64,000 nt of DNA, from NCBI RefSeq assembly GCF_963855985.1, contig NC_087104.1, positions 868,001 to 932,000 of the forward strand, written 5' to 3'. Below are positions 12,201 to 23,300 of this stretch, piece after piece. The translations under genes were made by a program, and so were the position numbers. The DNA comes from Ostrinia nubilalis. Taxonomy: Eukaryota; Arthropoda; Insecta; Lepidoptera; Crambidae. A model generated the notes under the pieces. That model was given only the letters and a program-made list of their open reading frames with translations. It made no database searches and had not been told where the DNA came from. How positions within the stretch are numbered: the first letter of the stretch is position 1; every line of letters begins with the position of its first letter.

Positions 12201-15200
12201 ACCAGCAGCACTAGTAAGGGACTTCTTAGTTTCGGACTCACTCAGGATCCTGCCCTGTGACGATTGGCGTGACGTCATAGAAGTAGGACACGAGGCCGGC
12301 GGAGAGCGCTGAGCCCAGCACCAGGATCGCCAGCAGCCAGCGAGCTATCACCAGCAGCACTAGTAAGGGCTTCTTAGTTAGGGACTCACTCAGGATCCTG
12401 CCCGGTGACGATGGGCGTGACGTCATAGAAGTAGGACACGAGGCCGGCGGAGAGCGCTGAGCCCAGCACCAGGATCGCCAGCAGCCAGCGAGCTATCACC
12501 AGCAGCACTAGTAAGGGCTTCTTAGTTAGGGACTCACTCAGGATCCTGCCCAGTGACGATGGGCGTGACGTCATAGAAGTAGGACACGAGGCCGGCGGAG
12601 AGCGCGGAGCCCAGCACCAGCATCGCCAGCAGCCAGCGAGCTATCACCAGCAGCACTAGTAAGGGACTTCTTAGTTTAGGACTCACTCGGGCACCTGCCC
12701 CGTGTCGATGGGCGTGACGTCATAGAAGTAGGACACGAGCCCAGCACCAGGATCGCCAGCACCGGCGCGGCCGCGCGCCGCCAGCGAGCTATCACCAGCA
12801 GCACTAAAGCCTGGTCCGTGAGCACGTAGAATCCCGTCCAATGACCCCAAGCTGCCCATCCTTGTCGCTCGCACGTAATTATGTTGCTGTCGCGCTCGCA
12901 TATTCACTGCGGGCGCGCGTCGCACAGTCGCGACAGCAATATAATTACGCGCGAGCGATAAGGATGGGTAGCTTGGGGTCATTGGACGGGATTCTACGTG
13001 CTCACGGACCAGGCTTTAGTAAGCGACTTCTTAGTTAGGGACTCACTCGGGCGCCTGCCCTGTGACGATGGGCGTGACGTCATAGAAGTAGGACACGAGG
13101 CCGGCTGTGAGAGCTGAGCCCAGCACCAGGCTCGCCAGCACCGGCGCGGCCGCGCGCCGCCAGCGAGCTATCACCAGCAGCACTAGTAAGCCTATCGCGT
13201 GGAGCTGTAGATCCGCTGCCAAGTACCTGCAAGTCATCTTCAATCTTCAAAAGAAGTTTCTTATGTAAAGATAGGCGCGTTTTAGAATCGCGCTGACCGC
13301 TCGCTGATCGTCGGCGCTGACAGATCAATATGTATGTAATTGAAGGGAACTTTCCTGAGTGACGCTGAACGCTCGGCGCTGACGCTTCATACATTTCGGC
13401 TGTCAGCGCTGACGGTCAACGTGCGTCAGCGTGACTCTAAAACCAGCCATAGGTAATTCGTTTGTTGTAGCTTCTCCAGGAAATCATACTGGTTACTATA
13501 AATGCGTTAGGAATAGGTTCATCGAATTATTTCAACTATCTATCTACGTAAGAACTAGCATCCTTTTGAATCGGGACTACCTAAAACGTTTGAGATATTG
13601 TAGTTAATAAAGCAATCTAATCTAAGGTTGACTGGAGGAAAATGCCGAAAGGCATTAAGTCCACCTTATGTACACCGTTCTATGTAAGTTTAAAATAAAT
13701 AAATAAAATAAATCTCTACTATTTATAGGCATAGCGTATTACGAGGAACATCACTCTGAATCGTGATTCAAAATGATGACCACGACCACTTTGACAAGAG
13801 TGTACCGACTGAGAAGAAGAAGGTATTTCGCTTAACTGAGTGCCTGAGGTATTGGAGCGGCATGGGAGGAGTGACATTCACATTATGACATGACAGAATT
13901 GACAGAGCATACAACTCTTAAGGAGATGTGAAGTCTTGCTGATATTTGACCGTCATAAAAGCACCCTTCCATGCCTCTCTCATACCTCAGGCCGAGTCAG
14001 TTAAACGCAAGCCCTAAATAGAATTAAGCATGTGCCTTATCTATATAAATAAAAATGAATTGATGTTCGTTAGTCTGATTAAAACTCGAGAACGGCTGGG
14101 CCGATTGAGCTGATTTTGGTTTTAAAATGTTTGTCGTAGTTCAGGGTAGGTCTAAACGGTGAGCAAATACGCGCGCGATATTGTTTTTCTGCGACAGACA
14201 AAATTCCACACGGGCGAAGCCGCAGGCGGAAAGCTAGTAAGGAATACAATCATTCAGGTTCTTCAACTCACCAAGTATGCCCCATGCAGAACTTGCCCAT
14301 CGACAAATGGTTCTGCGCGTACAGGATGTGGTACCACCAGCGTTCGGAACAGTCGGCCGCCTCGCGCTCCACCAGCCAGCCCCAGAGCGGACCCGACCCC
14401 ATGAGTGGGTACCACGTCATCGTGAACCAGAGGGCGTAGCCGGCAGCGGGGGTTAACCTGGAACACTCAGCAGGTTGCTTAGGTAACGGGACTATTGCCA
14501 GGTCTCGTTCCAACCGCTGCAACTCCTGTGTAGCCAGGATCTACAGCTTGGCCGCTAACAAAAATCCAACCAGAAGGTCAAGTTTCCTGGGGGACAGCTA
14601 AACTGACATTTGACCCGCAAGGAAATTAAACAGAAGAACATAGGAGGAGTTCGAAGTTAAGGTTCAACTTCCCTCTAAAGTGGGTTTGCTTAGATAGATT
14701 AACTTATTGCTCACTTGCTTTTGACTACGGCCACACTGTCTCAGAAAGCAGGATTAAAAAACCATCCTATGTTTTACTATGGATCTCAAACCATCCCTCA
14801 GGTAACAAGTACCTGCTCTTAGTGGTTTGAGTGTGAAAAAATGTTTCTATTAGCCAATAACTCGATGGATTCGTAATGCGGTGACCGCAATAGTTCAATA
14901 TCACTACTGGTAGAAGAATAACCTCAAACGAAAAGCACAAAAGGCAATAAAGGCTCTAGCATGTACAGCAAGTGTAAAGTCTAGCATGTACAGCATGTTT
15001 GGTGAGTAAGTGTGCTTGGTCTACTATATCTGATATCCGGGTGCTTTATGATACATACTGGTCTGATCATACTCCGTTGCTAATCGACTGTAACTTAACA
15101 CTAATTAGAAATAAATGTATAAACAATATCAATGAATGTAAAAACAAAATTATTTGGGGTTTACGAACAGACGAGGAAATTAATAAATATACAGAATATT

Positions 15201-17325
15201 GTAATAAGAGATTAAAATTGATGGATTTCCCTGAGGAATTTCAATATTGTGCTGATAAGATGTGTGATGATATTACTCATAGGTGTATTATAGACAGATT
15301 TTATAATAATATTGTTGAGGTGCTTTGTCAGGCGTCAATGGAAGCGCACACTAGGAACTTAAAAATCAATATAAGGAATAAATGTGTTCTAGGGTGGAAC
15401 AAACATGTATCTCAAGCGCATAAGCAAGCTAGGTTGGATTTTCAAATGTATGTTTTGTATGGTAAACCACAAAGTGGTCCGGTTTATGATCGCATGTACA
15501 TTAGTAGGAAAATATTTAAATCAAGACTTAAATATTGTCAATCCCATCAAGAGCAAATTAGAATGGATGTGCTTGCAACACAACATTCTACAAAACAATT
15601 TGGCAAATTTTGGAGAAGTACTAAAAAACTTAATAGCAAAGCAAGTTTGCCTGTGAGTGTAGAGGGTACTAGTGACCCTGTAGATATTGCTAATATTTTT
15701 AAATTGCATTTTGGAGTCCAGTCCCACTTGCAATCACCTACTATATCTCATAATATATGTAACAATCATGTAAGAAATCCAATTAGAATTACTAGTAAGG
15801 AAGTAGGTAGAGCTATTAGAAACATGAAAAGAGGAAAATCCCCCGGGCATGACTGGCTTAGTGTAGAACATTTAAAGCATGCAGGCCCACACATAAGTAG
15901 GCTTCTATCCCTATTGTACACTTTTTGTTTGAGACATTCTTACTTGCCGTCGAAACTAATGAAGACCATAGTGGTACCACTAATTAAGAACCCTACTGGT
16001 GACATATCAGATAAATCTAACTACAGACCTATTTCACTAGCCACTGTTATGGCAAAAGTGCTGGATAGGGTAATGGACGAGCACCTAAGCAAACACATTA
16101 AGCTTGAGGATGCTCAATTTGGTTTTAGGCAGGGTTTGTCGACCGAGAGTGCAATATTGGCTCTAAAGCATACTGTGGGTTATTACACAAAAAGAAAGAC
16201 ACCGGTTTTTGCCTGCTTTTTAGATCTATCAAAGGCTTTTGATTTAGTGTCATATAACATTCTTTGGGAGAAACTGAAGGAGGTAGGTATATCGCCGGAA
16301 GTCATAGAGATTTTTTCCTATTGGTATAACAATCAAAAGAATGTTGTAAAATGGTCAAATGCTTTCTCTGATGAATACACACTAATGTGTGGGGTAAGAC
16401 AAGGCGGCTTAACCTCGCCAAGATTTTTCAATTTATATGTAAATCAGCTGATCGGGGAGCTGAGCAGTACGCATGTTGGGTGCCGCATTGATAACGTGAG
16501 CGTAAATAACTTGAGCTACGCGGACGACATGGTGCTGCTGAGCCCTTCGGTTGGTGGCTTGCGCCAGTTATTAAAGATATGTGAGACTTACGCTGCTAAG
16601 CACGGTCTAAAATATAATGTGAAAAAGAGTGAATTCATGGTGTTTCGAGGAAAGAACAAATTACCAAATTCTATTCCTCCTCTTACATTGAATGGGGCAA
16701 TTTTGAAACGTGTATCTCAGTTCAAGTACCTTGGGCACATAGTCACAGAGGATTTAAAGGATGACAAAGACATAGAGAGAGAGCGTAGGGCATTGGCGAT
16801 TCGTGGCGGGGTGCTGACCCACAGATTCGCTCGTTGTACTGCACAGGTAAAACTAACCCTATTTAAAGCCTACTGCCAAAGTTTCTACACGAGTGGTCTG
16901 TGGACCAGTTTTACGCAGCGGTCCCTTGGTGCCCTACGAGTCCAATATAATAACATTTTCAGGGCTCTATTTCGACTACCTCGGTACTGTAGTGCCTCGG
17001 GCATGTTCGCGGATGCTCATATTGACGATTTTCACTCAATTATGCGCAAAACAACTGCGTCTGTGTTACAAAGACTGAGGACAAGTGGGAATGGAATCCT
17101 GAAAATGATTGCTGAGAGGCTGGACTCAGCCGTCTATGGTCGCTTTGTTGACTTACACATTAGGCATGTGAAGCTATACAGCGTCCATAGATAAAGAGTC
17201 AATATACAGAACCCATGATGTACGACTAACATATTTCTAAGAACATTGTTACTAACTCTACTAATATAGTCTCTAAGTTCAAATTGTTACTAACCAAACT
17301 ATGGACTGCTTTTGTCTGATAATAA

Positions 17326-17360
<35 letters not shown>

Positions 17361-20300
17361 ATACCCCGACGTAAGCACGGCAACATTACAATGGATGGCC
17401 TCATCTCTTCACCTTACCTGATGTATCTGTTGATGACGGACATGACGCATTTGACCAGGGTGATGGGACTCTTGTCGACGGTGATGAGTACGGAATACGT
17501 GGTGAGGAACGCCGACATGGAGAAGAAGGTCTGCAGCCACACCGGCGAGTTCAGAACCGTCTGCCAGCCGAACTGGTCATACATCTGCAAGGGAATGCTT
17601 AGAATAATTTAATAAAAATAAAGAAGGTAGAAGGAAAATTCAAGTGGCGATCTTTAGTGAGTAGAAACTGTCAAAATTTTCAAAATTAATATTTAGTAAC
17701 TACATGCTTTAAAAAAAAACTTTATGAAAATAAAATATTATGCTAGCCAGATCTAAAACAATTCAACATCAAAATGTTAAAAGATAAAACTAAAACTGAC
17801 GAATACCGCGTGTAATTAAATATTTGCGAATGCGATAACCACAACGATGTTAGTTAATTTCAGATTGTTCTGAATATTGAATTAATTTGTTACCTTCTCA
17901 ACGTAGTTCGGGTTGTCAGAGTAGGAATAAACATGGACCAGAAGAACGTGTGAAAATATGACACACTGAATCCCAAGCACCCTGGGGACATCAAAAAGTT
18001 TTTATTAAAAACGATAGATAATTTAGTTCAGAATTAGATGCTGGCCTCACCATCCGTAGCAAAATACCTAAAAGTCATGGGTAAATAAGCATTTCCTGAA
18101 AGGCATACCTACCTACTACTGTTCTCTCAGACAACTGAGATACAGATGCTGAAAAGACTGTATTACATAATAATGTGGTAAAGTTGTAGTAAACAATCAA
18201 GTCAATTAAAAAATAAGTGGTACCCCAGTGACTCCTTACTTTACATGCTTTGCGTAGATAGGTATAGTTTTAGGGAAATATCCTTCATGTTGTAGATGTA
18301 AGTAAGTTGTAGGCATACCGAATCCCTTCCATGGCGGTGAGATCCTTCATCCTCTGGTCGCTTCGGGGCTTGGTGCGGTTGTACGTGAGGATCGCCCAGT
18401 TCTTCTTCAGGGAAAATGCCAGCAGGTACTTGTTACCTGAAAGCAATAATAACCAATTGATTTGTTAAAGTTTATAGTTAATTAATATTAGTAGTAAATA
18501 AGGACCTTAAAGAGGCCCAAGTCAACAGTGAGACGACACAGGACCCAGCCACCTGGAGACACATGATACGGAAGGCCGACCCCAAATAAAATGGGAATGG
18601 GCCAGGCAAAGAAGAAAGTTTTTAATGAATTATTTTATCGAGTGTTCGATATTTCGAGAAACTCTCCAAATGCACAAAAGTGGTCCCCGATATAAATATG
18701 CACTGTATTTGTCCGACCTTGCTTTTACCGCTCAGCACTTGAATAAATAAATGAAATTGTATCATAACTCTCCTTTTGTTGTTGTTCAAAATAAGAAAAA
18801 ATTTGGTAAGTCAAATATTAAGTTCATATTAGTTCTTATCTGAAAAATAGATACAATTTATTGTTTTGTGTTAAATAATTGTCTGAATTACGCGAATAAC
18901 ATAAGAAATAATATTTACCATCAGCTATCAAACAGCTGATAACGTTCTTAACTATAAACATACTGCTAAGTTTGCTTAATCGTTATTATTTTATTTGTAT
19001 AATTATTTAGTCGGTAGCCAGCCATACAGTAGAAAACTAGTCTTATTTTGACCTGCGCTAAGACCCATTAAAATGAAGGTGGTAGTGACTGGAGCAGCCG
19101 GCTTTCTTGGCTCACGACTGGCAGATCTCCTTCTAAACAATAATTCTCCACTGCCCGTAAAAGAGCTGATTCTGGTCGACAATTTTGCGCCAACGAAGAA
19201 CGATCCACGCGTCAGGAATATTAAAATTGACTTGTCAGAAGCTGGTGCTGCAGACAAACTGATCAGTCCCGATGTAGACGTGTTCTTCCATCTAGCAGCT
19301 ATCGTCAGTGGCCATGCTGAGGTCGACTTCGACTTGGGGTTCAGAGTTAACTTCGACGCAACAAGATCCTTGCTCGAAGCAGCACGAGCGAAAGCCCCAA
19401 AAATGAAATTCGTGTTCACCAGCACGTGTGGGGTGTTTGGTGGAAAACTACCACCAGTTCTGGACGACTTGACCGCTTTGATGCCCGAGAACACTTATGG
19501 GATAACTAAGGCTATGTGCGAGTTGATGATCAATGACTATTCTCGAAAAGGCTTCGTCGATGGACGAGTAGTCCGGCTGCCGACTGTCAGCGTACGCGCA
19601 GGTGTTGCCAATAAAGCAGTGACGTCATTCGCCAGTGGGATCGTGCGGGAGCCGTTGAACGGCGTAGAATCTGTGTGCCCTGTTCCTTCTAGTCTGAAGT
19701 TGTGGCTGACGGGTCCTGAGACCGTGGTGAGGAATATAGTTCACGCTGCGATAGTTCCCGCGTCGGGTTTGGGTTCGTGGCGCGTAGTGAACTTGCCGGG
19801 TATAACCGTGACAGTGGCAGAGATGCTGGATGCTTTGAAGACTGTGGCTGGAGAATCAGTGGCCTCGTTGGTGCGCTTTGAAGAGGACAAGATGATCAGC
19901 GGCATGGTTACCACGTTCCCCGCCAAGTTTGACAACTCTCGCGCATTGAAGTTAGGATTCGAAGTCGATTCAAACTACGCTGATATAATAAGAGCTTACA
20001 TTCGCAACGATTTGAAGAAGAAAATATAAAGCAGTTACTACTAAAAATGGGTTATAATTCGATAAATGTACCTACTTATACCTACTTAAATCATTATAAG
20101 TTTGGAAACCTAAGTACCTTGGACGAATAAACTAAGTATTATAATTAATTTATTAATTAAGGTAAACGGCTACCAGTTCGTGATAGTACGTAAGTTCGTA
20201 AGTTTTTTCTCTAGCTCAAATAATAAGCAAATGGAATATTATTTATAAAAATTCTTCATTACTACAAAAACTCTATTATTTAAGCTATCTAAAAAACCAA

Positions 20301-23300
20301 GTACCAACATTGTGGCGCCAAAAATGAGAGCAATACGAAGCTTCAAACTCTCAGAGAGCCAAAAACAGCCGTGCGGCTTGCAAAGGTTGCTCTCACCGTA
20401 AGGTTAGCGCTCTAACTTCTTAAGCTTATAAAAAGGCGAAGGAACGTCCATTTAAATAAAACTTGTAATAGTGGTTTCATGTGTTCCTTGACAATTGATT
20501 TGGCTTAGAAAAAAGTTATATGAAAACGTAGAATTCCTTTAAAATTGCGATTAATTGACTCACGAAATAGCGTACATATTATTTTTCGGGTGTCCCCTAT
20601 TTCGTGACACTACCGATCCGATTCAAGGATATTATGGATAACATTTTGATGCTTGGTTTTTAAATAATTATTTATAATAATTTAAATGTAAGTTATGAAA
20701 CAAATAATGCATTTATTTAAGTTTCTCATGACCTAAATTCGGTATATGTTTCGTTCACTAGAATTTATATGAAACGAGTTTGAAGTTCACATATATGACC
20801 AATTTTAAGATAAATTAGCATAAGTAGTACCAGCATAATTTTGGTTTTATTTCGATTTGTTTTATTTATCTATGTTTATTTGTATTGTATATGGGATAGA
20901 TAATAGTTAATTGATACATTTTGACAATAATCCATGAATTTTACTTGGGGAATTGGGAATAATCAGTATCACGAAACAAGGAACCGTATTATTGTTACTT
21001 TTTTCCAAGTTCGTGATATATAAATGTATGGTGTTAGGTACTTTTATGACACACACCATCAAAGAAATCGACATATTTTTTAGTTTTTAATACTTACCTA
21101 CCTAAGAAATTAATTAATTACTTATTTTTTATTATGAGTCATTGGCGTATCTGGGGTTATTTTCAAGGGGGGGGGGGGGCTACCCTCACTTGAAACAGCT
21201 CCAGGGGTGGGATTATGGGGAGAAGGGGGGGGGGGGGTTTACAAATCAAAATTTTATGGGTATGAAGGGGGGGGGGGGTTTAAGTTCTCCCCCCCCCCTA
21301 CATTTCTAATGGTTATATAAATATTTTCACATATTGTTAGAATTAACAAATCAAAATGTTATACTAGACTCACATTATTTCTTATGAATATTTCAGGTAA
21401 GTAATATCGTCAATTTCACATAATTATTTTATACTTAATCATTATTAAAATATCTTAACTGTATGCATAAAACCTTATCCCGAAATAGGGGACATGAGTT
21501 CACGAACTTAGAAACAGAGCAAAATTTTGTCACGAAACAGGATCCAAACAAGAGGTCCGCAGAACAATTAATATAAAAAAAAGTTCAAACTATATAACTA
21601 TAAATTATGTATTAACTTACTGTCAAAAGACCAAGGTTTAGCATACAAAAGCTTTCATACTGATATCATGCTTGGTTTTTTTTAAATAAAATGTTAAAGT
21701 CGTAAGAGCCTTAATATACCGAAGTAGGGGGCACTTACCTTAAGTGGTTAATTCGTTCAAGCTAAACCTAATAGGAAACTTAATATTTATAAGATAATAT
21801 TGTTTACATGATACGCTTCAGTAGTTAAAATATAGGTATTTATTACGTATCTATCTTGTAATTACAGTATTTACAGTATTTAGGTACAGACTAATATAAA
21901 GAATACGACAGTAACTCTACCTAACTATTACCTTTTACGATTTTAAAAAGACCTTTTAAAAGTTTTGACCTTGGAGATGGACAGTGGAGACTACCTACTC
22001 AGTTGCAAAAATAAAACATAAAGGAGGTAAAATGGGAGATGAAATGGGGAATTTATTCATTTCCCAAATCAGGAATCAATTTAAACTTCCATTAAAACTA
22101 ATATTATTAGGTATAATGTTTCCGAACAATTAATAAAGATTGCACAGCTAACGCGCGCTTTAAACCATTTCTGTTACAGACCAAAACCTAAGCGGGCGAA
22201 GCCGCTAGTTCAGTTAGAGCAATATAGAGCTTACTGCCCAACATTTGCATACATTTCAAGTAGGTATGTGTTTAAATGAATATCACAAGTGATGCGAAAT
22301 CAACTTTATCGCAAAAAGAGTATCATAGACAAACCTGTTCCAGTAATTCGGTCATTAATTCATCTCAAAGCACGTTTCTAGGATTCTTTTAGCATACTAC
22401 ATCTAATGTCCATCTGTCCAAAGCCGATATCTGGGCAATACACCTAAGCTTGGTTACGTAAGCACAGATAAACGACATGCGGCAACCAGCGGGTCACGGC
22501 CAGCGTCTCGCTTCGCAACAATAAGTTGCGGAAACCGGGACGAAGCCAAAACTCTTGTTTGGATTTTTTATCATCAAATAAGTTTAACATTTAAAAGGAT
22601 TCTGTAACCTTAATATCAAATAGTAAGATCTGTTAGAATTCAATGAAAAAGAGATTGAACTGTCTCGATTATCTTGCGATTTTATCAAATGACAGTAGAA
22701 TCTCGATTATCCGGATATCCGATTATCCGAACTCATTCTTCACGGTTCTAATTACCGATTTAGGGTCTGGGACCCATCACGCCGCCACCGTAACACGGTA
22801 CGGACGTCGTCTTGGTTCATTGTCAAAAGAAATGGATTCATCCAATGGTCTAACTTTAAATGATGTAAAAAGTTAAATATTGTTTGATTTTACTTTGAAA
22901 TCGATTACCCGGATTTTCGAATATCCGAAATACCCATGGTTTTAATTGATCCGGATAATCGAGATTCTACTGGAATTGGTTAATTCACATTTCTAACTAA
23001 GAACAATTTAGTGACCATGTTATTCGGCTACATGTATCGGTTTATATCTTCTCATTATTTTTGGTCAAATAAAAATATTTTACGACATAGAGTCTGCGTT
23101 ACTTTGATACATTAACAGCAGAATCACCACTAAGCAAGATTGCTGGGATTGAAAAAAAAAACACTACAAAAGATGTAGAGTAATAAAAAAACCCAGTAAC
23201 ACACCAAATTACTTAGTAAGTTTCCGAACGCAACCTTTCCTAGTCATTTGTTTTTAATTTTTTACGGAAAGTTTGTTAAAAATGTTTGCTGACTATTATG

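Larger units (their letters stand above)
11268..13040 (-). repeat. Array of nine exon-9 end copies in intron 9 (145-149-bp unit)
   Basis: Nine extra copies of the exon-9 3' part end at donors next to 11275, 11420, 11569, 11948, 12093, 12242, 12390, 12538 and 12687. Spacing is 145-149 bp except where a 210-bp TIR element has inserted. Each copy keeps VIARW, LVLGSALSAGLVSYFYDVTP and a GA|gtgagt donor. Two sequence classes exist: seven short copies with RWLLAMLVLGSALS, and MITE-associated ones with RWQRAAAPVLAILVLGSALT, nearer to exon 9 itself. The pattern from about 11.6-11.95 to 12.7-13.05 kb suggests a higher-order unit of about 1.1 kb. Confidence 0.9.

Noticed and set aside
22643..22876. 77-codon ORF as a possible small gene
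   Set aside because: Lies across a pogo/Tigger-like element and begins outside it; no transposase or other motif.
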